From Caldilineaceae bacterium (GTDB lineage: Bacteria > Chloroflexota > Anaerolineae > Caldilineales > Caldilineaceae): a stretch of DNA of 64,000 bases. Position 1 is the stretch's first letter. Each line of letters starts with the position of its first letter. This document shows, in pieces, positions 28,860-38,289 of this stretch. Under the pieces are notes generated by a model. The model ran no database searches. It was not told the DNA's origin and saw nothing but the letters and a program-made list of their open reading frames with translations. A program made the position numbers and the translations under genes. The stretch lies in contig JAPKMW010000037.1 in NCBI GenBank assembly GCA_026645575.1, forward strand, positions 27,622 to 91,621, written 5' to 3'.

Positions 28860-29885
28860 TTGGCAAATCGCGTAAAGCAAAAAATAGGGGATCAGCGCTA
28901 CCACGATCATTTACAATTTGAAGAGCGGCGTGGGCGCAGACCAAAACCGAAGAAGGAGTCGTCAAATTTAATTGCCGGTATTGTGATTCGGGCGCTGGGC
29001 CATCATTATGATGTGCAGACCGACCCGGCCAGTGACAACCGGGTGCGCCTTTGTGAGGTGCGTCGGCGCTTGATGGTGGAAAAGAATATTGATACCCTAG
29101 TCGCCGTGGGCGATCAGGTGTGGGTCTTGCCCGATGGCGAAAAGGGGGGCAAGATCGAGCGGATCGAGGAGCGCCATAGCGTCTTGAGCCGGCAACGTCC
29201 CGGCATGGACACAGCGGCGGAGGATGTGATCCTGGCGAACCCGGATCAAGTGTTGATCGTCTTTGCAGCGGCAGACCCAGACCCCCACCTGCGTATGTTG
29301 GATCGCTTTTTGGTGGTGGCTGAATTTAATGATCTGCCGGCGATCATCTGCGTCAACAAAGTGGATTTGATCGGCATCGATCAGGCGCGCACGATGTTTG
29401 GCCTCTATGAGACGATCGGTTATCGCGTCATCTACACCAGCGCCAAACTGGGCGAGGGTGTGACCGCGCTGCACGACCTGCTGACCGATCAAATCACGGT
29501 TGTCACCGGCCCCAGTGGTGTCGGCAAGAGCCGCCTGATCAACGCCATAGATCCCACACAGGGGTTGCAAGTCGGTGAGTTGCGCGACTTTTTGCACAAA
29601 GGCAAACATACGACGCGCACGGCCCAACTGTTGCGCCTGCCCTTTGGCGAAAATACTTATATCGCCGACACGCCCGGCATTCGCGAACTGGGGCTTTACG
29701 ACATCGATCCTGCTGATCTCGGCTTCTATTTTATCGAGATGAAGGAATATCTCCACGACTGTCGCTACCCCAACTGCACCCACGACCACGAACCGGAATG
29801 CGCCGTCCGCTCGGCTGTGGCTGACGGTAAGATTGCGGCGGAACGGTATGATAGCTATTTACGGCTGTTGCATGGCGAGGAATGA
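28860..29885 (+). CDS. rsgA: Ribosome small-subunit GTPase RsgA
   Basis: A 341-residue circularly permuted GTPase. In order: an OB-fold (about 35-110, [11 protein letters not shown]), then NKVD (G4) near residue 160, GPSGVGKS (P-loop) near 220, and DTPG (G3) near 272, followed by a zinc-binding C-terminus ([14 protein letters not shown]). It assists late assembly of the 30S subunit. A TTG start with AAGGGG eight bases upstream is assigned. A basic N-terminal extension precedes the OB-fold. The TGA stop is the first triplet of a TGACACCCTGTCACC repeat. Confidence 0.95.
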   Translation: MANRVKQKIGDQRYHDHLQFEERRGRRPKPKKESSNLIAGIVIRALGHHYDVQTDPASDNRVRLCEVRRRLMVEKNIDTLVAVGDQVWVLPDGEKGGKIERIEERHSVLSRQRPGMDTAAEDVILANPDQVLIVFAAADPDPHLRMLDRFLVVAEFNDLPAIICVNKVDLIGIDQARTMFGLYETIGYRVIYTSAKLGEGVTALHDLLTDQITVVTGPSGVGKSRLINAIDPTQGLQVGELRDFLHKGKHTTRTAQLLRLPFGENTYIADTPGIRELGLYDIDPADLGFYFIEMKEYLHDCRYPNCTHDHEPECAVRSAVADGKIAAERYDSYLRLLHGEE

Positions 29886-29916
29886 CACCCTGTCACCTTG
29901 TCAAAAAAGAGGATTC

Positions 29917-30801
29917 ATGAACAAAGGCATTTTCTACGCCCTGGCTGCCTACCTGATCTGGGGCTTTTTGCCGCTTTTTTGGAAAGCGGTGCAGGTGGCG
30001 ACGCCGTTGGAGATTTTGTCGCACCGCATTGTGTGGTCGCTACTATTGTTGGTGGGCATTTTGGGGATTCAACAACGGTGGGGCTGGTTGGCCCCCGCCT
30101 TGCGCGACCGGCGGACGCTGGGTACGTTTTTGCTTTCAGCGCTCTTATTAGGCATCAACTGGCTGGTCTACATCTGGGCCGTTAATATCGGTCATATTGT
30201 GGAAGCCAGCTTGGGTTATTTTATCAACCCGCTGGTCAATGTGGTCTTTGGGGTGATCTTTTTGCAAGAGCAGATGCGACCGGGGCAGTGGCTGGCGGTC
30301 GGGCTGGCAGCGTTGGGCGTTCTCTACCTGACGGTGACATTGGGCGCGCCGCCGTGGGTCGGCTTGACATTGGCCTTTAGCTTTGCCGGCTATGGGTTAC
30401 TGCGCAAGACGGCGCGTCTCAACGCGCTGGAAGGGTTGACCTTTGAAACCGCTTTCCTCTTTCTACCGGCGCTTGCCTATTTGCTCTACCTGGGTGGGAC
30501 AGGGCAAGGTGTCTTTGGCGTTGAGAGCGGGAAGCTAACGGCGCTGCTCCTGTTGAGCGGCGTTTTCACCGCGTTGCCGCTCCTGCTCTTTGCCGCCGGG
30601 GCGCGCCGGATTCCCTTCTCCCTGGTCGGCATCTTGCAATACATTGCGCCGACGATCCAATTTCTGCTCGGTGTCTACCTCTATGGTGAACCCTTTTCGC
30701 TGGCCAGACTGGTCGGCTTTGGGCTGATCTGGCTGGCGCTCGCGCTCTATTCCGGTGAGCATTTGTTGCGAAAAAGCCTATTGCGTTCTGCCACAACTTA
30801 A
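29917..30801 (+). CDS. rarD: EamA-family transporter RarD
   Basis: A 294-residue, ten-span DMT/EamA transporter of the RarD group: MNKGIFYALAAYLIWGFLPLFWKAVQ, then LGYFINPLVNVVFGVIFLQE, and LQYIAPTIQFLLGVYLYGE near the C-terminus. The ATG at 29917 with AGAGG upstream is chosen; an in-frame upstream ATG at 29833 would overlap rsgA. Substrates of RarD proteins are mostly unknown. It lies in one run with maf, rsgA and the serine hydrolase gene. Confidence 0.93.
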   Translation: MNKGIFYALAAYLIWGFLPLFWKAVQVATPLEILSHRIVWSLLLLVGILGIQQRWGWLAPALRDRRTLGTFLLSALLLGINWLVYIWAVNIGHIVEASLGYFINPLVNVVFGVIFLQEQMRPGQWLAVGLAALGVLYLTVTLGAPPWVGLTLAFSFAGYGLLRKTARLNALEGLTFETAFLFLPALAYLLYLGGTGQGVFGVESGKLTALLLLSGVFTALPLLLFAAGARRIPFSLVGILQYIAPTIQFLLGVYLYGEPFSLARLVGFGLIWLALALYSGEHLLRKSLLRSATT

Positions 30802-30823
30802 TCCATCGCGAAGGAGAATTTCA

Positions 30824-31966
30824 TTGCAAACCGAACTTAATCAGCATATCCACCAGATCATCCATGACCTCACCAACTCTGGCATCGAAACGGGGCTACA
30901 AGTCGCCGCCTATCTGGACGGCGAGTGTATTGTCGATACGTGGGCGGGCGTGGCTGATGAGGCAACCGGCCGCCCTGTCACCGGCGACACGCTCTTCACC
31001 TCCTGGTCAACGACCAAAGGCTTTGCCGCCACCTGTATCCACTTGCTGGCCGAGCGGGGGCAGGTGGATTACGATACCCCTATCGCCACCTACTGGCCGG
31101 AATTTGCCGTCAATGGCAAAGAGAAGATCACCGTGCGCCACGCCCTTACCCATACGGCCGGTATCCCGCAAATGCCCAAAGATGTAACCGTTGAAATGAT
31201 GACCGACTGGACGGCAATCTGCACCGCCATTGCCAGCCATGCCCCGCTTTGGTCACCGGGAACGATGGTCGGCTATCATGCTTGGACCTTTGGCTGGCTT
31301 TTGGGCGAGATTGTGCGGCGGGTGGATGGGCGACCGTTGGCCCAATTTGCCCGTGAGGAACTCTGCCAACCGCTGGGCATTGAAGACTTCTATCTGGGCA
31401 TCCCCGATGCCGTGGAACCACGGGTGGCGATGCTGCGCCAGGAGGTCGATTCGCTAGCCAATGCGGCGCCCGATACGCCGAGCCTCCAGGTAACGCCGGC
31501 CCATGTTACCAACGCCAAGGTGGTCAATCGCCCGGACTTTCGCCGCGCTTCCATTCCCGGTGGCGGCGGGATTATGAATGCGCGCGCCATTGCCCGTCAC
31601 TATGCCCTGTTGGCCGGTCATGGAGCGGTGAATGGGGTGCGGCTGCTCTCAGCGGAACGGATCGATGCAATGCGCACCGGTCAAACCACCGGACTGACCG
31701 GTTTCTTTGGCGGTGTGGCTTCGTTTGGGCTGGGCTATGGCTTGGGCGGCGATCCGACGCAAGGCGGCTCGCCGGCTATGGGATCAACCGGCGGCGAGTT
31801 TGGGCATGGTGGTTACGGCGGCTCCTTGGGCTTTGCCGACCCGGCACGCCGCCTGAGCTTTGGCCTCACCAAGAATCTGATGAAAGAGGTAAGCGATCCT
31901 ACTCAGGCCACCGCCTACAAGGTGGCGGCGGCGATCCGGGAAGGGGTCGATGCCGGGCGGATTTAA
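30824..31966 (+). CDS. Beta-lactamase-fold serine hydrolase (EstB-like)
   Basis: A 380-residue class C beta-lactamase-related protein. The SxxK nucleophile motif is SWSTTKGF near residue 63, the YxN-equivalent tyrosine is in GYHAWTFGWLLGEI, and a HGGYGGS segment stands for the third KTG-like motif. No signal peptide is seen, so it is probably a cytoplasmic esterase or peptidase, as in the EstB group, rather than an antibiotic-resistance enzyme. The TTG start is supported by AAGGAGA. It begins 22 bases after rarD. Confidence 0.9.
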   Translation: MQTELNQHIHQIIHDLTNSGIETGLQVAAYLDGECIVDTWAGVADEATGRPVTGDTLFTSWSTTKGFAATCIHLLAERGQVDYDTPIATYWPEFAVNGKEKITVRHALTHTAGIPQMPKDVTVEMMTDWTAICTAIASHAPLWSPGTMVGYHAWTFGWLLGEIVRRVDGRPLAQFAREELCQPLGIEDFYLGIPDAVEPRVAMLRQEVDSLANAAPDTPSLQVTPAHVTNAKVVNRPDFRRASIPGGGGIMNARAIARHYALLAGHGAVNGVRLLSAERIDAMRTGQTTGLTGFFGGVASFGLGYGLGGDPTQGGSPAMGSTGGEFGHGGYGGSLGFADPARRLSFGLTKNLMKEVSDPTQATAYKVAAAIREGVDAGRI

Positions 31967-31998
31967 ACCGGCGAAATTCCAATAACTATCCCAATTTT

Positions 31999-32057
31999 CG
32001 AGCTACGAGCTACGTGATTCGTGGCTTCAAAACACGAATCGCGTAGCTCGTAGCTCG
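31999..32057. repeat. 25-bp inverted repeat
   Basis: CGAGCTACGAGCTACG at 31999 and complement ending 32057, one mismatch in 25, nine-base loop. It lies between convergent genes. Confidence 0.8.
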
Positions 32058-32079
32058 CTCACAAACCTGGATGATTATG

Positions 32080-32129
32080 CCTAGCCGGTCCGTGACCGGT
32101 GCAGGGGTGTTGGTCACGGACCGGCTAGG
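32080..32129. repeat. 18-bp perfect inverted repeat, GTCCGTGAC core
   Basis: CCTAGCCGGTCCGTGACC at 32080 and its exact complement ending 32129, 14-base loop. It stands directly beside the preceding hairpin in the same convergent space. Confidence 0.8.
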
Positions 32130-32181
32130 TGCTTAGTCGTTACGGTTGCTCGTAACCAAACCAGCATTGTTGAATGCCGCG

Positions 32182-33798
32182 TTACTGTGTGCTGACCAGG
32201 GGCAGGAAGAGCCGCTGCTGCTCTATCTCCGCCGCCTGAGCGTCACCGGCGGCAGTGACCTTGCCGCTGTGGATGACGATGGAGCCGCCGCCCAGGACCG
32301 TCCCGTCATTGGCATCGTCGCCGGCGCCCATCTGATTATCGTAGACCACGGCATCGCCATTAGTCTTATCCCAGATCTTGATGCGGAAGGCGTCAGCGTT
32401 GCCGCCACCGTTGATGCCGCTGTCGGTCGCCGTTACCATGAAGCCGAAGTTGCCGCCGCCGTTGATGACGCCTTCGCCCTTAAACTTGGCATGGGCGCCG
32501 GCCACGACTAGCCACTCGTAGCTGCTGGATTTGAAGTTGAGGTCGCCGGCCTTGAATTGGAACTGGGTGTTGCCAGCAGGTACGTTGGCGCCCTTTTGGT
32601 ACTTGGCATTAAAGCCGAAGTTGGCTTTGCCGGTTAGGGTGGGATTGGCGGCGTAGGCCCCAGCCGGTGAGTCGATCCAGCCGCCGCCGGTGACGAAGCC
32701 GCTATCGGGGTTGTAGCTGACGATGAATTCATACACGTCGGCGTCTGAAGCCCCAAAGTTGTCTACGACTGTCAGCGTCACCCGGTAGACCCCAGCATTG
32801 GCATAGGCATGGGCGCCAGCAACGGTATTGCTGGCCTGGTTCACGACGCCGGCCGCTAGCGCCGAGCCGTCCCCCCAATCCCAGGTGGCGTTGTGTAGAT
32901 CGTCATCGTCCGCATCGCTAAAGGCGCCACTGACAGTCAACGCGCCCGTGCTGAGGTTTACCGGGTCGATTGGCCCGCTGACGGCTGTGACAAGTGGGTC
33001 GCAGCCATCGCCTTGACCGTCGGCGTTGGTGTCGACTTGGTCTGGGTTATGGACCTCGCAGTTGTCGCTACTGTCGCCAATGCCGTCGCCATCTGTGTCA
33101 CTGATCGCGATCCATTTGGCAACCATCTCCTCATGAAGCGCCGCAAAGTCACCGCCAAAATCGGCGCGATTGGTATAGATGCGCATTTCGGCGACTAAAC
33201 CCCGGTAGGTTTGCCCGCCGTCACGATGAAAGAAGTCATACAACTTGGTCGTACTATATGCAACAGCATTCCGACCAGTAGCATTGGGGGTGGGGCTATT
33301 GACGTAAAGTTGATTGAGGCGTGAATCGGCGATTACGACATCCCAGCCATTGGTTCCCGTCCCCGCAGCTTTTGCACCTGTGCCGCCACCGAAGTTCAGC
33401 TCATAATTGAAGCTGGGATCGATCCAGAGCATCGGCCGGCCAGACGGGTCATCATCGGCCAGATTGTGATAGGCGCCGATCGTTTGCGGCTTAATGACGG
33501 CAACGAGAATCCAATCCCCGGCCGCTGTGGCTGGTAGCGGAACATTGCTGCCCATGCGATCCCCACCCCCGGTAAACGCGACCGCCGGCAGTCCGTTGGG
33601 CGTTTGGTTGGTCAAATAGGTGGGGTCGCCACCGGCGGTTTGACCACCCCACGTCGTGACGGTGTCGCCGTTCTGCAGGGCGAGCGCCGTGGCATCGAAC
33701 TGGACAAGCGGGCCGGCAGCTACGACCGGGCGGACAGTGACAAAGCCGAAGAGCATTGTCAGGATCATCAAAACGGATAGTACACGAAGCTTACGCAT
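32182..33798 (-). CDS. Secreted multidomain protein (LamG-like, TSP3, PKD, post-COAP-1-like)
   Basis: A 538-residue extracellular protein. A signal peptide (about 1-28, VLSVLMILTMLFGFV) is followed by a concanavalin/LamG-like domain (about 30-215). Next come thrombospondin type-3 calcium loops (DTDGDGIGDSSDNCEVHNPDQ), a PKD domain (about 280-365, ATWDWGDGS), and a C-terminal domain (about 370-515: GFVTGGGWIDSPAGAY, FQFKAGDLNFKSSSYEWLVV). The last resembles the post-COAP-1 domain found in many secreted Chloroflexota and actinobacterial proteins. It ends RLFLPLVSTQ, the shared terminal motif. No catalytic domain is seen; a cell-surface binding role is likely. Confidence 0.88.
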   Translation of the reverse strand: MRKLRVLSVLMILTMLFGFVTVRPVVAAGPLVQFDATALALQNGDTVTTWGGQTAGGDPTYLTNQTPNGLPAVAFTGGGDRMGSNVPLPATAAGDWILVAVIKPQTIGAYHNLADDDPSGRPMLWIDPSFNYELNFGGGTGAKAAGTGTNGWDVVIADSRLNQLYVNSPTPNATGRNAVAYSTTKLYDFFHRDGGQTYRGLVAEMRIYTNRADFGGDFAALHEEMVAKWIAISDTDGDGIGDSSDNCEVHNPDQVDTNADGQGDGCDPLVTAVSGPIDPVNLSTGALTVSGAFSDADDDDLHNATWDWGDGSALAAGVVNQASNTVAGAHAYANAGVYRVTLTVVDNFGASDADVYEFIVSYNPDSGFVTGGGWIDSPAGAYAANPTLTGKANFGFNAKYQKGANVPAGNTQFQFKAGDLNFKSSSYEWLVVAGAHAKFKGEGVINGGGNFGFMVTATDSGINGGGNADAFRIKIWDKTNGDAVVYDNQMGAGDDANDGTVLGGGSIVIHSGKVTAAGDAQAAEIEQQRLFLPLVSTQ

Positions 33799-33847
33799 TC
33801 TTATCTCCTAATCGTCGCCATTTGTAAAAGTGTTTTGTTATTTGTAT

Positions 33848-33966
33848 GACTTACGCACTAGCCGGCCAGACCTCCGGGAAGGGGCAACTGCCGGTTGGTA
33901 ATACCAAATGTGCTTGCCCCTTCCCGGAGGTCTGGCCTGTCGCAACGTCAAAGTGCTGCGTAAGTC
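33848..33966. repeat. Two-tier inverted repeat, family shared with 45873
   Basis: Inner arms of 24 bp (GGCCAGACCTCCGGGAAGGG at 33864, complement ending 33937) inside outer arms of 10 bp (GACTTACGCA at 33848, complement at 33957). The inner and outer arms both recur at 45873-45993. Confidence 0.85.
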
Positions 33967-34012
33967 CTAATTTGTTGAGCATTAGCCCAAGTTGCGACCC
34001 CACTTTGATGAC

Positions 34013-34333
34013 TTACTGCCCCGGTGCGCGATAGACTGGCGTCTTCTTGGCCGCCGCATCGATCTCGTCGGGGGTCAGCAGCACAGTTGTCTTGGCCGTG
34101 ACGGTTCCCGTGGAGTTAACAAAAAGCGCGATGGCCGCCATCGTCGCATGATCCGGCGCGTCCACAATAACGTATAGATCCGTCTCGCCAAAGGCATAAT
34201 AGAAACTTTCGATGTTGCCACCCAGCGAGGCAGCCATTTTTTCAACCACGGCTTGTCGGCTGGATCCCCCTTCTTTGAGCAAGCCTTTGGCGCCTTCGCC
34301 CACATAATTTGCCTGAATCAGATACTTTGCCAT
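34013..34333 (-). CDS. GYD-domain protein
   Basis: A 106-residue single-domain protein of the GYD family, a ferredoxin-like small fold: MAKYLIQANYVGEGAKGL, SLGGNIESFYYAFGETDLYVI, and DAPDHATMAAIALFV. In this family the canonical GYD triplet is replaced here by GET-D. Function is unknown; the fold resembles dimeric alpha/beta barrel proteins. It stands alone between the secreted protein gene and a small divergent gene. Confidence 0.9.
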   Translation of the reverse strand: MAKYLIQANYVGEGAKGLLKEGGSSRQAVVEKMAASLGGNIESFYYAFGETDLYVIVDAPDHATMAAIALFVNSTGTVTAKTTVLLTPDEIDAAAKKTPVYRAPGQ

Positions 34334-34417
34334 GTTGTTTTCCTTTACGCGATCAATTAAAGTACGTGGTATACTGCTCGCATCCCATTGGTTGGTTGCT
34401 TGCCGGAAGCAGCCTGT

Positions 34418-34645
34418 TCACCTTCCTTCCCTGTTTGATGCCGCCAACTCGTTCAGTAGAAAGTCGACCAGTTGACCGAGCGAACGCAACGCCTGTTCTT
34501 TGGGGTCGTCGCTGACGGCGCGGATGGAAAAGCGCCAGACCCCGCACCCTTGGGCATCCAGGTCACGCCAACAGCGCAGCAGAAACGAGCGATGGCTGCG
34601 CATTGCCGATTGACTTGGTGGCGACTCCGATGGTGGCGTTGGCAT
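34418..34645 (-). CDS. Small conserved protein divergent from the BTAD regulator
   Basis: A 75-residue protein. The longer frame to 34783 overlaps the regulator gene, so ATG 34645 (MPTPPSES) is preferred. The core SFLLRCWRDLDAQGCGVWRFSIRAV...LGQLVDFLLNEL resembles a small beta-sheet family seen beside or inside regulators in Chloroflexota (S-F-x-x-R-x-W ... F-x-x-L-x-x-L-x-x-F-L). I cannot name it with certainty. It is transcribed divergently from the BTAD gene with 61 bases between, so they may share control. Confidence 0.6.
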   Translation of the reverse strand: MPTPPSESPPSQSAMRSHRSFLLRCWRDLDAQGCGVWRFSIRAVSDDPKEQALRSLGQLVDFLLNELAASNREGR

Positions 34646-34663
34646 GGCGACAGGGTAGCGGGC

Positions 34664-34682
34664 AAACGTTCCGAAAACGTTC
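34664..34682. promoter_or_regulatory. Candidate SARP-type direct-repeat operator
   Basis: AAACGTTC occurs at 34664 and again at 34675, an 11-base period, in the divergent space just upstream of the BTAD regulator start (34707). SARP regulators bind direct repeats with 11-base spacing, so this could be an autoregulatory site. A TACTCT at 34685 is -10-like, but would put transcription start on the AGGAG ribosome site, which is awkward. Confidence 0.35.
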
Positions 34683-34706
34683 TGTACTCTTTTCCAGGAG
34701 ATTCTA

Positions 34707-37700
34707 TTGCTTGAAATTGTCTTACTCTCCCCTTTGACGATGCAACTTGACGGCCAACCGCTCAAGCTCCCTTCCCGCCGCACCGAAGCCCTGGTTGTCT
34801 ATCTGCTGCGCAACCCACAGCCTCAGGCGCGTGAAGTGCTGGCGGCTCTTTTCTGGGACGACCTGCCCCAGAACAAAGCGCTGGGCAATCTGCGTGTGCT
34901 GCTCGCCAATCTGCGCAAGGAGCTGGCGCCCTATGTGACGATTACCCGGCAGAGTGCGGCGTGGAATGGCGCGAGTGACTACCGCGTCGATCTGACCGTT
35001 TTGGAAGAACTGATCACCGTCAGCCGCAGCGAAATCGACCGTGATGGCGCGCTGACCAAAGCGACCGCGGCCAGCCTCGGCGCGGCGTTGCAACGCTATC
35101 AGGGTGATCTGTTGCCGGGCTTTTATCTGCACGCGGGGCAAGGCTTTGCAGAATGGCTGGCCACCGAGCGCGAATGGCTCTGGACCAGGGTCGTCGAGGC
35201 GTTGGATGATCTGGCGACCGAGTATTTGCAATGGGGCGACTATCGGGCCGGGGTGGAGCAGGCGCAACGGTTGGTTGATCTCGACCCGCTGCGCGAGGAG
35301 GGACATCAGCTTTTGATGCAGCTTTGGGCCGCCGATGGGCAGATCAGCGCGGCGCTGGCCCAATATGAGCGTTGTGTGCAGGTGTTGGCGCAGGAGTTGG
35401 GCGTGCCGCCCCATCCTTTTACCACCGAACTCTATGAACGAATGCAGCGCGGCGACTGGCGATTTCCGCGCCCAACGGCAGCGACTGTTCCTCTCGCTAG
35501 CGCAAGCCCGACCCAACCGCTTCCCCACAACTTGCCGCGGCAGATGGCGCCAATCTGGGGGCGGGCCACCGAATTGGCCCAATTAGCTGCCTACCTGGGC
35601 AACCCCACCGTACCGCTGATCACCATCCTGGGACCGGGCGGGATCGGCAAGACGCGCTTGGCGATAGAAGCCGCGCGTGCCCTGATCATGGCGCCGCGCT
35701 TGCCCGCCGGCGAAAATGCCGAGCGCATCCCCTTTCAAGATGGCATCTATCTGGTGGCGTTAGCACCCCTGCGCGATGCCGCCGCCATTGCACCGGCCAT
35801 TGCTGCGGTCATCGGCTGTCGCTTTCAGCCCAATGGCGGTGATGAAAGCACCCAATTGTTGGGCTATTTGCGCAGTCGATCCATGTTGCTGCTGCTCGAT
35901 AACGTCGAACACCTGCTCGACGAAACGGAAATCTTTGGTGCGATCCTCGCCGCCGCGCCCCAGGTGCAACTCCTTGTCACCTCGCGTCATAAATTGAACC
36001 GGACCGGGGAAACCGTTCTACTGCTCACGGGTCTTGACTATCCGCCGGCGCCCATGCCCTCCGAACCCGGTGATGCGCCGGCCGTTGGTGAACGCCTGCT
36101 GCACTATAGCGCCGTGCGTCTTTTTGTTGAGCATGTGCGCCGCGTCCACGGCAATCTCAGCCTGGGCGACGCCGATCTGCCGGCGGTCGGTCAGATCTGT
36201 CGCCTGGCCCAGGGCATGCCGCTGGCGATTCTGCTGGCCGCGGCCTGGGTGGAGGTACTCTCACCCGCCGAGATTGCCGCCGAGATCGAGCAGAATGTGG
36301 CCTTTTGGAGGGTGACAACCAACCAGGCCCAAAGCGCCGCGCCGGAGGAGGTATTGCCCTCACGCCAGCAGACCATGCACGCCATCTTCGAACACTCGTG
36401 GCAACTCTTGACGCGCGACGAGCAAGGGGTCTTTGCCCGGCTATCGATCTTTCATGGCGGCTGCACGCGACCGGTGGCCCAACAGGTGACCGGCGGCTCG
36501 CTACGTGAATTGCTCTCGCTGGCCCACAAATCCTTATTGGTGCGTGATAGCGCTTCCGGGCGCTTTACCGTACACGAACTGCTGCGACAACTGGCAGCCG
36601 AGAAGTTGCTTGCACTGGGCCAGGCTGCTGCGCCGCTCCATCAACTGGCTGTGACCACGATGGAACGGCTCTATGCCCAGAACCTGACGCCCTATTATGG
36701 TGAGTTGGCGGATCACGCCGAACGGGCGCAGATGGCTGACAAAGCCCAACTGTATCTACAGCTTGCCGGTGATGCTGCGCGTGACAGCTTTCAAAACAGC
36801 CTGGCGCTGGACTATTATGGCCGCGCCCTGGCACTGACACCAGAAGCAGCCGTCGGCGCCATCTTTGCGCTGCGGATGGAGTGTCAGGCGATCTACCACT
36901 TGCTCGGCCGGCGCCCAGAACAAGCCGCCGAGTTAACAGCGCTGGCGGACTTGGGCAGCCGTTCGGGCGATTCACGTAACTCGATTGAAGTTTTGGTGGC
37001 ACAGGCGCGCTATCTGGAGACCGTTAGTGACTATGCCGCCGCTGTGGCAACCGCCCAGGAGGCAGCCCAACTGGCAGAACGCGTTAATGCGCCAGCGCTT
37101 CACTGCAAGAGTTTCTTGCTTTGGGGACAGGCGCTCTGGCGGCTGGGTGATCTCGCTGGCGCCCAAGCGCAACTTGGCTGCGCCTTGACCGCTGTGCAAA
37201 CCATCAGCGACCCATTGACCGAATCCACGATCTTGCGCAGCCTGGGCATCGTCTTTGAGTTTCAGTGGAAGTACACCGAGGCGGCGACCTATTATGAACG
37301 CTCCTTGGCGATTTGCCGTCGGGAGGGAAACCGCCAAGGCGAAGTGGGAAATCTCAACAATTTGGGCGTTGTCGCCTTTTACCAGGGCAACTTGGGCAGC
37401 GCGCAACGCTATTTGGCAGAGGCGCTGCCGATTCGGCGTCTGCTTGGCGACCGGCGCGGCGAAGGTCATGGCCTGCACAATTTGGGGGTACTGTCGGCTA
37501 CGTGGGGTGATTATGCACGCGCCCAGCGCGATGCGGAGCAATCCCTGACCATTTTTCGTGAAGTTGGCGACCGTTGGGGAGAGGCCGATGCGCTGCATAG
37601 TTTGGGCAGCCTGTTGGTAATTCAAGAAGACTATGAGCAGGCGCTGGCCCTTTATCAAGCGGCATTGACGCTGGCCCAGGAGATTGGCTATCAACGTTGT

Positions 37701-38141
37701 ACAGCCCTAGCCCTCTGCACGCTTGGCCACCTCGCCCAAGAACAGAATCAGCCGGACGTGGCCAAGGCGCATTACAGGGCAGCACTGGCTGGCGCACGAC
37801 AAAATAACTTTAGCGGCTATGCCCTGGAGGTGTTAGCTGGGCTGGCCGTTGTGGCACTCGCTCAGGGCGAGCCGACACAGGCGCAACATCTTGTCAGTGA
37901 CGTGCTGGCCGCACTCGATGCCGAGGCCCTCGCCCAAGCGAATGAGCCTTTTCGCCTCTATCTCACCTGCTATCGCGTTTTACAAGCCACCGGCGACCAG
38001 CGGGCCACACCGCTCCTTGCTCAAGCGCATCAACGCTTAGAGCAACTCGCCGCCCGCATCACCGATGAAGCGCTACGTCATTCCTACTTGCACACGGTTC
38101 CCATACACCGCGAACTTATCGCCGCCTTTGACCAGGACTAG
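34707..38141 (+). CDS. SARP/BTAD-like AAA-ATPase TPR transcriptional regulator
   Basis: An 1144-residue regulator of the AfsR/MalT-like type. In order: a winged-helix DNA-binding domain (about 1-95, LPSRRTEALVVYLLR), a BTAD helical domain (about 100-250, ending at the ALAQYERCVQVLAQELGV segment), an NB-ARC/STAND ATPase with Walker A GPGGIGKTRLA (near 308) and Walker B LLLLDNVEHL (near 395), and TPR repeats from about 690 to the end. STAND regulators bind an inducer on the TPRs, exchange nucleotide, oligomerise and activate promoters. TTG start with AGGAG. The gene converges on the cta operon. Confidence 0.93.
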   Translation: MLEIVLLSPLTMQLDGQPLKLPSRRTEALVVYLLRNPQPQAREVLAALFWDDLPQNKALGNLRVLLANLRKELAPYVTITRQSAAWNGASDYRVDLTVLEELITVSRSEIDRDGALTKATAASLGAALQRYQGDLLPGFYLHAGQGFAEWLATEREWLWTRVVEALDDLATEYLQWGDYRAGVEQAQRLVDLDPLREEGHQLLMQLWAADGQISAALAQYERCVQVLAQELGVPPHPFTTELYERMQRGDWRFPRPTAATVPLASASPTQPLPHNLPRQMAPIWGRATELAQLAAYLGNPTVPLITILGPGGIGKTRLAIEAARALIMAPRLPAGENAERIPFQDGIYLVALAPLRDAAAIAPAIAAVIGCRFQPNGGDESTQLLGYLRSRSMLLLLDNVEHLLDETEIFGAILAAAPQVQLLVTSRHKLNRTGETVLLLTGLDYPPAPMPSEPGDAPAVGERLLHYSAVRLFVEHVRRVHGNLSLGDADLPAVGQICRLAQGMPLAILLAAAWVEVLSPAEIAAEIEQNVAFWRVTTNQAQSAAPEEVLPSRQQTMHAIFEHSWQLLTRDEQGVFARLSIFHGGCTRPVAQQVTGGSLRELLSLAHKSLLVRDSASGRFTVHELLRQLAAEKLLALGQAAAPLHQLAVTTMERLYAQNLTPYYGELADHAERAQMADKAQLYLQLAGDAARDSFQNSLALDYYGRALALTPEAAVGAIFALRMECQAIYHLLGRRPEQAAELTALADLGSRSGDSRNSIEVLVAQARYLETVSDYAAAVATAQEAAQLAERVNAPALHCKSFLLWGQALWRLGDLAGAQAQLGCALTAVQTISDPLTESTILRSLGIVFEFQWKYTEAATYYERSLAICRREGNRQGEVGNLNNLGVVAFYQGNLGSAQRYLAEALPIRRLLGDRRGEGHGLHNLGVLSATWGDYARAQRDAEQSLTIFREVGDRWGEADALHSLGSLLVIQEDYEQALALYQAALTLAQEIGYQRCTALALCTLGHLAQEQNQPDVAKAHYRAALAGARQNNFSGYALEVLAGLAVVALAQGEPTQAQHLVSDVLAALDAEALAQANEPFRLYLTCYRVLQATGDQRATPLLAQAHQRLEQLAARITDEALRHSYLHTVPIHRELIAAFDQD

Positions 38142-38289
38142 ATTATACTGACGATGATGAAATGATTAAAAAAGTAAAACTATTACCCTTTGTCCATCAC
38201 ACGCTTGATCAGATGGCGATTTGTCATTACAATATACTGAATGATGCAGCAACCCGATAAGCAACAAAATTTTCCGCAATATAGCGCTG

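Noticed and set aside
30824..31966. Antibiotic-resistance beta-lactamase
   Set aside because: There is no signal peptide and the motif set is of the EstB/esterase type.
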